DNA from: an uncultured Collinsella sp.
GTDB taxonomy: Bacteria > Actinomycetota > Coriobacteriia > Coriobacteriales > Coriobacteriaceae
NCBI GenBank assembly: GCA_958421275.1
Contig: CATZLI010000010.1
Span: forward strand, 1 to 64,000
Reading direction: 5' to 3'
Length of the DNA: 64,000 bases
The notes under the pieces: model-generated
What the model saw: only the letters and a program-made list of their open reading frames with translations
Told to the model about the DNA's origin: nothing
Database searches by the model: none
In this document: in pieces, positions 26,516 through 34,815 of the stretch
Layout of the letters: each line of letters begins with the position of its first letter
Position numbering within the stretch: the stretch's first letter is position 1
Translations under genes and position numbers: made by a program

Positions 26516-26556
26516 AAAAGGCAAGGCATAGACCTTCTGGTCATGCCTTGCCTTTT
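26516..26556. terminator. Perfect bidirectional terminator hairpin
   Basis: AAAAGGCAAGGCATAGACC pairs with GGTCATGCCTTGCCTTTT around a short loop, with a single-base bulge and A and U runs on both sides. It lies in the gap between convergent genes. Confidence 0.75.
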
Positions 26557-26600
26557 GAATGACAAATTGTCGCTCTGGGCGGCGCGCAGCGTCGACCGGT

Positions 26601-26622
26601 CCGCCGTTCGTTAGAACGGCGG
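26601..26622 (-). terminator. Stem-loop after the 2-hydroxyacid dehydrogenase gene
   Basis: CCGCCGTTC and GAACGGCGG pair around GTTA, five bases past the minus-strand stop codon. It lacks a U-run but is positioned as a terminator or mRNA end. Confidence 0.5.
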
Positions 26623-26626
26623 AACC

Positions 26627-27562
26627 CTAATGTTCGATCCAACAACGTAAAGTTTCGCCGGCTTGCAGGTGACGCAGGTTCTCCGCGGCGATGTCGACCA
26701 CATTGTTGAGCGTGGCTGCCAGGTGGAACCAGCCGGAGACGTGTGGCGTGATGAGCATGTTGGGCGCATTCCACAGTGGGCTTGTCTCAGGCAGCGGTTC
26801 GGGGTCGGTGACGTCGACCGCGGCGCCGGCGAGATGTCCCGACTCCAGAGCGGCAACCAAATCGTCGGCAACCACAAGATCGCCGCGGCCGCCGTTGGCA
26901 AAGAAGGCGCCCGGTTTCATCGCGGCGAAGAACTCGGCGTTCGCCAGACCGCGCGTCTCGGGCGTGCTGGGCATAAAGGACGTGACGATGTCAGCCTCGG
27001 CCAGGCGCTCGGGGAGGGCGTCCATGCCGTCCATGTCCTCAAACACAATGGGGTAGACGAGTGGATGGCGCTTGATGCCGCGGACGTGCGCGCCCATGTT
27101 GCGGCAGAGTGTGGCGAAGTGGCCGCCGATATCGCCCGCGCCTAGCACCAGCACATTGGCGTTCTTGAGCGAGGTGACCGGCCCCAAATCCTCCCAGCGA
27201 TGCTCGCGCTGCAAGTCGTGGTAGCCGGGCAGGCGCTTCATCATAGAAAGGACCATGGCAAACATATGCTCGCTTACGGCCTGGCCGTAGGCGCCCACCG
27301 AGCAGGAAAGCTTAGCGTCGGCTGGCACGGTGCCGGCGGCCAAGTAGTCGTCATAGCCGGCGGTCTGCAATTGCAACAGCTGGAGATGCTCGCATGCCGT
27401 GAGCATGCCAGGGTCGATGTTGCCCAAGATCACGTCGGCATCGGCGACCTGCTCGCGCGTGGCGGCGTCGGAGCTCGTGTAGATAAAGTCCTCGCCCGGA
27501 GCGCTCGACTCAAGAATTGCGCGATGGCGGTCATTGACGGGCAGCAAAACCAGGATGTTCAC
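26627..27562 (-). CDS. D-isomer specific 2-hydroxyacid dehydrogenase
   Basis: A 311-residue NAD-dependent enzyme of the D-2-hydroxyacid dehydrogenase family. LGAGDIGGHFATLC carries the GxGxxG NAD motif, and the late TPHVSGWFH has the catalytic His; the middle Arg and Glu are in FANGGRGDLV and DVTDPEPLPE. The GTG start at 27562 has GGAGAGGA six to seven bases upstream. The reading frame extends to 27685, but that extension is the REP-like element at 27583 and is not coding. Substrate is unknown (phosphoglycerate, glyoxylate or lactate type). Confidence 0.88.
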   Translation of the reverse strand: MNILVLLPVNDRHRAILESSAPGEDFIYTSSDAATREQVADADVILGNIDPGMLTACEHLQLLQLQTAGYDDYLAAGTVPADAKLSCSVGAYGQAVSEHMFAMVLSMMKRLPGYHDLQREHRWEDLGPVTSLKNANVLVLGAGDIGGHFATLCRNMGAHVRGIKRHPLVYPIVFEDMDGMDALPERLAEADIVTSFMPSTPETRGLANAEFFAAMKPGAFFANGGRGDLVVADDLVAALESGHLAGAAVDVTDPEPLPETSPLWNAPNMLITPHVSGWFHLAATLNNVVDIAAENLRHLQAGETLRCWIEH

Positions 27563-27582
27563 AAGCAGTCCTCTCCGCTCGA

Positions 27583-27623
27583 CCTGCCAAAAAGGGACAG
27601 GTTTATTTTGGCAGGTTTTATCA
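27583..27623 (+). repeat. REP-like element upstream of the dehydrogenase gene
   Basis: CCTGCCAAAAAGGGACAGG followed by TTTATTTTGGCAGG matches the 21215 copy base for base over most of its length. It lies between this gene and the methionine aminopeptidase gene and adds a spurious N-terminal extension to the former. Confidence 0.65.
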
Positions 27624-27691
27624 GGCAAAACGTTTAAATAAAACGCCGGATGCAAGACGAGCGTGCCCGTCAGCATCCGGCGCATCCACGG

Positions 27692-28579
27692 CTACCAGCT
27701 CAGCAGCTCGTAGCCGTCCTCGGTCACCACGAGCTGTACCTCGCACTGGGCCGAATCGCTGCCGTCCTTGGTGCGCACGCACCAGCCGTCACCCTTGCTG
27801 ATCTTGATGTCGGGCGCTCCGGCGTTGACCATGGGCTCGATGGTAAAGACCATGCCCGGAGCCATGATGGTGTCCACATCGGGTGCCTCGGTGGTAAAGC
27901 CCACAAACGGGTCCTCGTGGAACTCCTTACCGATGCCGTGTCCGCCGTACTCGCGTACCACGCTAAAGCCGGCGTCCTCGACCGTCTTTTGCACGGCCTC
28001 GGCCATCACGGACAGCGGCAGCCACGGCTTGACGGCAGCCAGACCCGCCTCCACGCTGGCGCGGGTGACGTCGACCAGGCGCTGGCGCTCGGCAGAGACC
28101 TCGCCGATGCAGAACATGCGGCTCGAATCACTAAAGTAGCCGTCAAGAATCGTGGAGCAGTCGACGTTGATGATGTCGCCCTCGTGCAGCACGTCCGTAT
28201 CGCAGGGGATGCCGTGACAGACCACGTCGTTGATCGAGGTGCAAACGCTCTTGGGGTAGCCCTCATAGTTGAGGTCGGCCGGCGTGCCGCCGTGCTCGAC
28301 GGTGTAGTCGTAGATCATCTGGTCGATCTGGTTGGTGGTCATGCCCGCGGCGATGTGTTCGCCTACGTAATCGAGCACGCCCACGTTGATGGCGGCCGAG
28401 CGCTTGATGCCCTCGATATCGGCGGGCGCCTTGTAGAGCGTGCGGGGCAAAACCTCCCAGCCCTCTTCCCATAGGCGCTCAAGGCGCTCATCAAAGGCGC
28501 TATGGCATTTCTTATATTTTTTGCCGCTGCCGCACCAGCAAGCGTCGTTGCGGCCGGGCACAGGTCCGTTGTCAAACAA
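27692..28579 (-). CDS. map: Type I methionine aminopeptidase with N-terminal SEC-C zinc motif
   Basis: A 295-residue enzyme that removes initiator methionine from new proteins. Residues about 9-26 are a SEC-C motif (GRNDACWCGSGKKYKKCH) with four zinc ligands, likely for ribosome or protein contact. The catalytic domain begins near residue 50; metal ligands lie in NVDCSTILDGYFSDSSR, GHGIGKEFHE, FTIEPM and the late EVQLVV. Start is TTG 28579 with AAAGGAAG upstream; no ATG is available nearby. Confidence 0.9.
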   Translation of the reverse strand: MFDNGPVPGRNDACWCGSGKKYKKCHSAFDERLERLWEEGWEVLPRTLYKAPADIEGIKRSAAINVGVLDYVGEHIAAGMTTNQIDQMIYDYTVEHGGTPADLNYEGYPKSVCTSINDVVCHGIPCDTDVLHEGDIINVDCSTILDGYFSDSSRMFCIGEVSAERQRLVDVTRASVEAGLAAVKPWLPLSVMAEAVQKTVEDAGFSVVREYGGHGIGKEFHEDPFVGFTTEAPDVDTIMAPGMVFTIEPMVNAGAPDIKISKGDGWCVRTKDGSDSAQCEVQLVVTEDGYELLSW

Positions 28580-28632
28580 TGGCTAACTTCCTTTCATCCG
28601 CAGCTAGTATAGCCCACCCACGCGTCCATAAA

Positions 28633-28699
28633 AGTTGCGGTGATATAGTTCCGATTTAAGCGGTTTAACAGCATAAATAGGAACTATATCACCGCAACT
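28633..28699. repeat. 67-bp element with GTTGCGGTG terminal inverted repeats, copy 2
   Basis: AGTTGCGGTGATATAGTTCC and GGAACTATATCACCGCAACT are perfectly inverted over 20 bases; the inside (GATTTAAGCGGTTTAAC) contains no gene. See copy 1 at 21982. Confidence 0.75.
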
Positions 28700-28740
28700 G
28701 ATGGAGTGGGATGGCGGACACTGGCTGCTGCGTGGCTTTG

Positions 28741-29517
28741 CTAGTAGCTCACCTGGCAGGGAATGCCGAGGGCGCGCACGCGCGCGGCGATGGCGTCGAG
28801 CGCCTCGGGCGCTGCTTTGGCAAGGCCAGCGACCGGCGTCTCGCGTGCGACGGTGTAGATGGTCGCCTCCTGCGGGCGAATGCGCTCGAGCGCCGCGAGC
28901 CAAGGACCAACGTACTCCTCACCGGTGTTGTCGATGAGCCTGCCCTGATACTCGCCGGTCAAAAAGATCGTCTGGATAATGACATGACCGTTAAAGCTCG
29001 CGAACGTCTCAATCTGATGCTCCACGTCGTAGGGTCCAACGGGTTGATCGAGCAGCTGGATAAATGCCGGGTCGACCGTATCGAGCTTGAGGATGTTGTC
29101 GTCGACCATCATGAGCGCATCGTGCACCTGGGGACGGTCGGCGCGTGTGCCGTTGGAGAGCACGGCAATCTTGGTGTTTGGGGCCAGCTGGTCGCGAAGC
29201 GCGACGGCACCGGCGATGGTCTGCGGAAACTCCGGCGCGGCGGTGGGCTCGCCATTGCCGGCAAACGTGATTACATCGGGCAGCTCACCCTCGATTACCA
29301 TCTCGTGCAGCTTGGCCTCGAGTGCGTCGAGCACCACGGCAGCCGTGTTATACGGCTCGTGGCAGGGGCGCTCGGCGTTGAGGCCGTTTTCGCAGTAAAT
29401 GCAGTCGAACGTGCAGATTTTGCCGCTGGCCGGCATCATGTTGACGCCGAGCGAGAGACCAAGGCGACGGCTGCGAACGGGCCCAAAGATGGGGCTGGCA
29501 TTCAAAAACGTAGACAT
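28741..29517 (-). CDS. Radical SAM protein
   Basis: A 258-residue radical-SAM enzyme with the CxxxCxxC cluster motif at Cys35, Cys39 and Cys42 (CTFDCIYCENG), FAGNGEPTAAPEFP (SAM-binding GGE-like GNGEP) and later strands typical of the fold. There is no additional cysteine domain. The start is ATG 29517 with GGAG nine bases upstream; ATG 29523 is possible but closer to the site. A longer frame to 30111 overlaps the opposite-strand alpha/beta hydrolase and is rejected. Substrate unknown. Confidence 0.85.
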   Translation of the reverse strand: MSTFLNASPIFGPVRSRRLGLSLGVNMMPASGKICTFDCIYCENGLNAERPCHEPYNTAAVVLDALEAKLHEMVIEGELPDVITFAGNGEPTAAPEFPQTIAGAVALRDQLAPNTKIAVLSNGTRADRPQVHDALMMVDDNILKLDTVDPAFIQLLDQPVGPYDVEHQIETFASFNGHVIIQTIFLTGEYQGRLIDNTGEEYVGPWLAALERIRPQEATIYTVARETPVAGLAKAAPEALDAIAARVRALGIPCQVSY

Positions 29518-29742
29518 AGGCATATGCTCCTCAAGACAATTGTGCCTAAGCATAGCATCGGCTCCAAAGCAGGGTGCGGGCTCTTGCTTTACAAGTTTCG
29601 TTTTTTCACGTCGCCCATTATGCCGCGCCATGAAAAGCCTCGGGTCGGGTAAAGTTAATCTGTTAACAAGGTGTAAGGCAATGTGGGTCCATCCAACCGC
29701 GCTGACGTGCAACTGGATGAGCATTGATGATGGGGGCACAAC

Positions 29743-30540
29743 ATGAATTTTACGGTCGAGAATGTGGGCACCACGATTGCCTGTCGCGAATATGCCGGCC
29801 CAGATGTGTCGCCTGATGCTCCTGCCTTGGTGTGCGTGCACGGCGCTTGTGTCGACGGCACATTTTTCGACGGTATCGCTTGTGAGCTCAGCCGCAACTA
29901 CCGCGTAATTGCCTACGACCGCCGCGGCTGCGGTGGCAGCAGCGATGCGGCAGACGGCAGCTATGATCTTGCCGCTCAGGCCGCCGACCTGCAAGCCGTG
30001 ATCGAACACGTTGGCGCTCCGACAAATGTGCTTGCGCATAGCGCCGGTACGTTGGTGGCGCTGGAGCTTCTTCGCGCCGAACCCCATCTCGTCGCCCGTG
30101 CGATTCTGCATGAGCCGGCTGTGTCGGCCGAAGGCGTCGGCATGGGCGCAGCTCCGGTTTTGCTCGATATGATTGCGGCTGGAAAGGTTTCAAGGGCGCT
30201 CCGGCTTTTCTTGGGAGCCCTCGGCGACTTGGACCCCGAAGCTCCCGGGACGACCGAAGCGGAAGCCAAACATGCCCTGCGCAATGGTCGTTGCTTTATG
30301 GCTAATGAATACGGAACAAATATGACATATGCTCCCGACTGGGAGCGCGTCCGCGCGTCAAAGGCGGTGTCGGCCGTGTTTTTGGGCGAGCTTTCGGTCG
30401 ATACACCCCGCGAGGCTGGCACGCGAGCGGCTGCCGAATATCTCGATTGCCCCCTTGTGACGATCCCGGGCGCGCATAACGGTCTGCGCGATCGCCCCGT
30501 TACGGCGGCAAACGCCGTTCGCGATGTCTTGGAGCGTTAG
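29743..30540 (+). CDS. Alpha/beta hydrolase
   Basis: A 265-residue alpha/beta-fold hydrolase. HGACVDG is the oxyanion loop and AHSAGTLV holds the nucleophile Ser100; a late GAHNGLRDRP provides the probable catalytic His, with Asp in the SVDTPREAG area. No signal peptide. It could act on an ester or lactone; substrate unknown. GGGGGC precedes the start. It stands alone between divergent and forward genes. Confidence 0.85.
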   Translation: MNFTVENVGTTIACREYAGPDVSPDAPALVCVHGACVDGTFFDGIACELSRNYRVIAYDRRGCGGSSDAADGSYDLAAQAADLQAVIEHVGAPTNVLAHSAGTLVALELLRAEPHLVARAILHEPAVSAEGVGMGAAPVLLDMIAAGKVSRALRLFLGALGDLDPEAPGTTEAEAKHALRNGRCFMANEYGTNMTYAPDWERVRASKAVSAVFLGELSVDTPREAGTRAAAEYLDCPLVTIPGAHNGLRDRPVTAANAVRDVLER

Positions 30541-30751
30541 CACGCTCGATGACCTGCGGGGAGAGGGGCTGTTAGCGTTTCGTCATTGTTAACGAATGCG
30601 CCCATAACCGCGCGCCCGCGGCTCCATTACCGCCGTTTGCCAGGTCATAAAAATGTAACGATAATCGCGCGTTTGCCTTCAGCTGTTAGATGCTACCCTT
30701 GTACCAATTGATATGCACCGTTGCCGTGCGTAACGATAGAAAGGGCCCCAT

Positions 30752-32632
30752 ATGCTCAATAATCACGAGGCCAATCTAACCGACGAGGAGGCTGCCGCCG
30801 AGGTCGCCCGTGTCGCGAAGACCTACCCCGTGGTACGTTTGCTGTCGGCCGATCAGATTAAGAGCGAGCCTAACTGCCTGCTCGCCGGCAATCGCTGCCC
30901 TTGTCTGCGTCAGTCGAGTCTTGAGGCCTTGGCAGATTCGGGTGAGGTATCGGAGCAGCTGCTCAATGATGGTACCGAGTACCGCGCTCGCCTGCGCCCT
31001 CTGAAGGTTGAGGGCGAGCCTCACGTCCTGCTGATGGTGCGTCCGATCGATGAGCAAGAGGCTGCAGAAGAGGACATCGTCTACACCGATGTGCTGACGA
31101 GTGTGCGCAATCGCCGATATTACGAGGAAAAGCTCCGTAGCGCCCGCATGAATGCCGGCGTTGCGGTGATCGACCTTGATGATTTTAGGGTCTTCAACGA
31201 TACGTGTGGCCGTCATGCCGGCGACCTTGCGCTCGGTGCTGTGGCGACGGCCATACGCAGCGGAATTCGTTCGACTGACGAGCTTGTACGCTATGGCTGC
31301 GACAAGTTTGTGGTCGTCATGCCCAATATTCCCTCCGATGACTTCACCCGTCGCCTGCACCAGGTGTCCGATGCCGTTCATGCCACGATTGTTCCGGGCT
31401 ATGAGTACGTGAGCTTGACGGCATGTGTTGGCGGTGTTCGCATTCATGGCGAGACGGTCGATGAAGGAGTTGGCCGCGCTGTCCAGTTATTGAGCCGCGC
31501 TAAGGCAAAAGCCGGTACGGTCGTGACCGATGCCGATTCCATCGAAGCCTTCCAAAGCGAAAAGCCTTTGGTGCTTATTGTCGATGACTCCGAGATGAAC
31601 CGAGCCATTCTCAACGAGATGCTCAAGGACGAGTATTGCATCCTCGAGGCCGACAACGGTCGTACGGCGCTCGACATGGTCGACCGCTATGGCGATGAGT
31701 TGTCGCTCGTGCTGCTGGATATTGTCATGCCGGGCATAAGCGGCTTTGAGGTGCTGGCCGATCTGTCGCGCCGATCGGATATCGACAATCTGCCTTTCAT
31801 CATGATTTCGAGCGAAGATTCCGATGATATGGTTCTGCGCGCGTACGAGCTGGGCGCCTCGGACTATATCAACCGCCCGTTTGACTCCCGTGTCGTGCGC
31901 CGGCGTGTAAGCAACACCATCCGCCTATACGCCAAACAGCGCCGCCTGACGAGTTTGCTGTCCCAGCAGTACAACGAGCGCGTCAAGAACAGTCGCATGC
32001 TCATCGACATCATGGCCGGCGTTATGGAGCTTCGCAATGGCGAGAGCGGCAGGCACGTTACGAACATCGAGAAGCTGACCGAGCTGCTGCTTGGCTGTCT
32101 GGTCCAGCGTAGCGGCACGATCTCCCTCGACAATGAGGAACGCTCTACGATTGCCCTGGCTTCGGCGCTGCACGATATCGGCAAGATGTCGATTGACGAT
32201 GCAATTCTCAACAAACCCGGGCGCCTTACGCCCGAGGAGTTCGAGATTATGAAGACGCATACCACGATGGGCGCCGACATGCTGCGTGAGCTGGGCCGCC
32301 ATCACGTCGGCAATGCGCTTATGGAATATGCGTACCAGATTGCGCGTTGGCATCACGAGCGCTGGGACGGCAAGGGCTATCCCGATGGCCTTAAGGGCGA
32401 CGAGATTCCCATTGCCGCGCAGGTGGTCTCGGTGGCCGACGTGTATGATGCGCTGACGAGCGTGCGCGTGTACAAGGACGCTATCCCGCACAAGGAGGCG
32501 ATCCAGATGATCCTGGACGGTAAGTGCGGCACCTTTAACCCGCTGTTGCTCGACTGCCTGCTCGAGGTGCAAGACCGTATTGCCGAGACGTTGGCACGCC
32601 CCGCCGACGTCGTCGCGTTTCCCACGATTTAG
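30752..32632 (+). CDS. Degenerate GGDEF-receiver-HD-GYP signalling protein
   Basis: A 626-residue cytosolic protein in three parts. Residues about 105-260 are a GGDEF fold whose active-site motif is GCDKF (182-186) in place of GG(D/E)EF, so diguanylate cyclase activity is probably lost; an RSTD, five residues before it, matches the c-di-GMP-binding inhibitory site. Residues about 265-385 form a receiver domain with the phosphorylated Asp323 (LVLLDIVMPG). From about 420 an HD-GYP phosphodiesterase follows, with HD at 474-475 and GYP at 542-544. An HPt protein gene follows 23 bases later. It may read phosphorylation and c-di-GMP to hydrolyse c-di-GMP. Confidence 0.9.
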   Translation: MLNNHEANLTDEEAAAEVARVAKTYPVVRLLSADQIKSEPNCLLAGNRCPCLRQSSLEALADSGEVSEQLLNDGTEYRARLRPLKVEGEPHVLLMVRPIDEQEAAEEDIVYTDVLTSVRNRRYYEEKLRSARMNAGVAVIDLDDFRVFNDTCGRHAGDLALGAVATAIRSGIRSTDELVRYGCDKFVVVMPNIPSDDFTRRLHQVSDAVHATIVPGYEYVSLTACVGGVRIHGETVDEGVGRAVQLLSRAKAKAGTVVTDADSIEAFQSEKPLVLIVDDSEMNRAILNEMLKDEYCILEADNGRTALDMVDRYGDELSLVLLDIVMPGISGFEVLADLSRRSDIDNLPFIMISSEDSDDMVLRAYELGASDYINRPFDSRVVRRRVSNTIRLYAKQRRLTSLLSQQYNERVKNSRMLIDIMAGVMELRNGESGRHVTNIEKLTELLLGCLVQRSGTISLDNEERSTIALASALHDIGKMSIDDAILNKPGRLTPEEFEIMKTHTTMGADMLRELGRHHVGNALMEYAYQIARWHHERWDGKGYPDGLKGDEIPIAAQVVSVADVYDALTSVRVYKDAIPHKEAIQMILDGKCGTFNPLLLDCLLEVQDRIAETLARPADVVAFPTI

Positions 32633-32655
32633 TTTGACCAAAGGAGTTTTAACCC

Positions 32656-33012
32656 ATGATTTCCATGCGTGAGGCGTATGAGAAGATCGGCGCAAATTAT
32701 GATGACGCGTGCGCTCGGCTGATGGGCGAGGAAATGCTTGCCCGCTTTGCCCTCAAGTTTTTGGATGACGAGAGCATGGACAAGCTGGAGGCCGCCATGG
32801 CGGCAGGAGACGCCGAAGGTGCGTTTATGGCAGCGCACACGCTCAAGGGCGTGAGCCAGAACTTGGGATTCGATAATCTGTACGAGCCGGCGGTCGTGGT
32901 GACCGAGGCGCTGCGCGGCGCCGATGCCGTTGACGACGCTCGCGAGGGAATGCATGCGCTGCAGCAGCAATATGCGGCTACGATGTCGGCTCTGCGCGAG
33001 GCGGCCGAATAA
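32656..33012 (+). CDS. Histidine phosphotransfer (HPt) protein
   Basis: A 118-residue four-helix HPt protein. The phosphorylated histidine is His61 in AHTLKGVSQNLGF, the family motif. It follows the receiver/HD-GYP gene by 23 bases with AAGGAG upstream, so it is co-transcribed and likely passes phosphate to or from Asp323. No histidine kinase is adjacent; the donor must be a hybrid kinase elsewhere. Confidence 0.9.
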   Translation: MISMREAYEKIGANYDDACARLMGEEMLARFALKFLDDESMDKLEAAMAAGDAEGAFMAAHTLKGVSQNLGFDNLYEPAVVVTEALRGADAVDDAREGMHALQQQYAATMSALREAAE

Positions 33013-33057
33013 GAGCTTGCGAGCCTTGGACTGTGTGCCGGCAGCATATAGGTAATA

Positions 33058-33094
33058 GGGCGCCCCGCCGGACCATGTGGCCGGCGGGGCGCCC
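33058..33094. terminator. Bidirectional terminator hairpin
   Basis: GGGCGCCCCGCCGG pairs perfectly over 14 bp with CCGGCGGGGCGCCC around a short loop. It sits between convergent genes (HPt and the C26 peptidase). Confidence 0.8.
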
Positions 33095-33117
33095 TTATCT
33101 GTTATGCGGTTCGCGAG

Positions 33118-33927
33118 CTAGCGGGCCTGCTTTACCTTGGCCGCTGCCTCGACAAACGACTTCCACAGGTTAAAGTCGGTCTCGAGCGTCTTCCACGTGT
33201 ACTCAGGGTGCCATTGCACGCCCAGGCAGAAAGGCTGGCCTTCGACTTCGATGCACTCGGGAACGCCGTCGGTTGCCTTGGCGACCAAGCGCGTGCTTTT
33301 ACCCAGACGATCGACGCAGCAGTGATGTGCCGAGTTGGTCTGGATCAGCCTGTGCCCGCCAACCGCGCGCTCCAGAAGCGAGCCCGGCACGACCTCGACG
33401 GGATGTACAGGGTCGTTGAGCACGTGGGTATGGCGCCACTGCGTGCGCCCCTCGCGAGCGCCCAGGCTCGGTACGTCCATGCACAGGGTGCCGCCAGTGG
33501 CGACATTGAGCAACTGCGTGCCGCGGCAGGTGGTAAAGAGCGGCTTTTTGGCACGGAGCACCTCGCCGACCAGCTTAAACTCAAAGCTATCGCGAATCTC
33601 GCAGCAGAGGGTGGGGTCGTAGGGTCGATCATCGCCCCAGCGCTTGGGGTTGACGTCCGGGCCGCCGGGAATGGCGATGCCGTCGGCGATATCGACGTAA
33701 TGACGGATAACCTCAATGTCCTCGGTGATGGACATCTGCAGCGGCAGACCGCCGGCGGCAAGGATGGCATCGACAAAGACACTTGCGATCTCCTCGTTGG
33801 GGGAGAGCGTTTCGCTCAAAAACGGCTTCGCCTCTTCCCAGCGCGGCGCGACGAGGATGAGTGGGCGGTCGGCGGGGGCGACGTCGACGTGCGGGGTGTA
33901 GGACGATGAGGTGCGGGTTCCGATCAT
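33118..33927 (-). CDS. Gamma-glutamyl-gamma-aminobutyrate hydrolase-type (C26) peptidase
   Basis: A 269-residue class I glutamine amidotransferase-fold hydrolase of peptidase family C26 (PuuD-like). The nucleophile is Cys134 in TTCRGTQLLNV, and the catalytic His and Glu are in QWHPEYTW. It lies at the end of an amino-acid ABC operon, 87 bases after the ATPase, suggesting it cleaves gamma-glutamyl compounds brought in by that importer. Substrate is inferred. Confidence 0.88.
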   Translation of the reverse strand: MIGTRTSSSYTPHVDVAPADRPLILVAPRWEEAKPFLSETLSPNEEIASVFVDAILAAGGLPLQMSITEDIEVIRHYVDIADGIAIPGGPDVNPKRWGDDRPYDPTLCCEIRDSFEFKLVGEVLRAKKPLFTTCRGTQLLNVATGGTLCMDVPSLGAREGRTQWRHTHVLNDPVHPVEVVPGSLLERAVGGHRLIQTNSAHHCCVDRLGKSTRLVAKATDGVPECIEVEGQPFCLGVQWHPEYTWKTLETDFNLWKSFVEAAAKVKQAR

Positions 33928-34014
33928 GGTTGCGGCTTTCGAATCCGGGTGGACATGGCACAGGGGTGGCGCGGGGCAAACGTTACTGATGAATTTGCCC
34001 GCGTGGCAATTGGG

Positions 34015-34779
34015 TTAGTGGCCCTTGATGGAGTTGAGGAAGTCCTGGGCGCGCTTGGTCTGGGGATGGTCGAAGAACTCGTCGGGTGTGCCGGTTTCCA
34101 CGATCTGGCCGTCGGCCATAAACACGACGCGATCGGCAACGCGGCGTGCGAAGTTCATCTCGTGCGTGATGACGATCATCGTCATGCCCTGCTGGGCTAG
34201 ACGGACCATGACCTCGAGCACCTCGTTGATCATCTCGGGGTCAAGGGCGCTCGTGGGCTCGTCAAAGAGCATGGCCTTGGGTTGCATGGCAAGCGAGCGG
34301 GCGATGGCTACGCGCTGCTGTTGGCCGCCCGAAAGCTGTGCGGGCACCTTATCGGCCTGCTCGGCAACGCCCACGCGGCCCAGCAGGTCCATGGCGCGCT
34401 CGCGGGCCTCGTCCTTGGAGACACCCAGTACGTCGACCGGTCCCAGCATGACGTTCTGCAGGACGGTCATATGTGCGAACAGGTTGAACTGCTGAAACAC
34501 CATGCCCAGCTCGGCACGCATGCGGGCAAGATCCTTGCCTTCCTGCGGCAGGGGCTCGCCCTCGATGAGGATCTCGCCCGAGTCGATGGTTTCCAGACGG
34601 TTGATGGTGCGGCACATGGTCGACTTGCCCGAGCCCGAGGGTCCAATCACAACGACGACCTCGCCGCGGTCGACCGAGAGATTGATGTCGTTGAGGACGT
34701 GCAGATCGCCATAGTGCTTATCGACGTGTCTGAGCTCGATCAGCGGCTGATTGCCGGTGGAAGAGGTGCTCTGTGCCAT
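34015..34779 (-). CDS. Polar amino-acid ABC transporter ATP-binding protein (GlnQ type)
   Basis: A 254-residue ATPase for an amino-acid importer. Walker A is GPSGSGKST near 52-60, the signature LSGGQQQRVAIARSL near 148-162, Walker B MLFDEPTSALD and the switch His in VITHEM. AAGGAG lies upstream. It is fourth in the minus-strand operon SBP, permease, permease, ATPase, then C26 peptidase. Confidence 0.94.
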   Translation of the reverse strand: MAQSTSSTGNQPLIELRHVDKHYGDLHVLNDINLSVDRGEVVVVIGPSGSGKSTMCRTINRLETIDSGEILIEGEPLPQEGKDLARMRAELGMVFQQFNLFAHMTVLQNVMLGPVDVLGVSKDEARERAMDLLGRVGVAEQADKVPAQLSGGQQQRVAIARSLAMQPKAMLFDEPTSALDPEMINEVLEVMVRLAQQGMTMIVITHEMNFARRVADRVVFMADGQIVETGTPDEFFDHPQTKRAQDFLNSIKGH

Positions 34780-34815
34780 GGTGCTCGGCTCCTTATGACT
34801 CGAAATGGTAAAGCG

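Noticed and set aside
27562..27685. N-terminal extension of the 2-hydroxyacid dehydrogenase
   Set aside because: It translates the REP-like element at 27583; the GTG at 27562 has a good ribosome-binding site and matches the family start.
28741..30111. A 456-residue version of the radical SAM protein starting at 30111
   Set aside because: The extra N-terminal 198 residues overlap the opposite-strand alpha/beta hydrolase and match no family; the start with a Shine-Dalgarno is at 29517.
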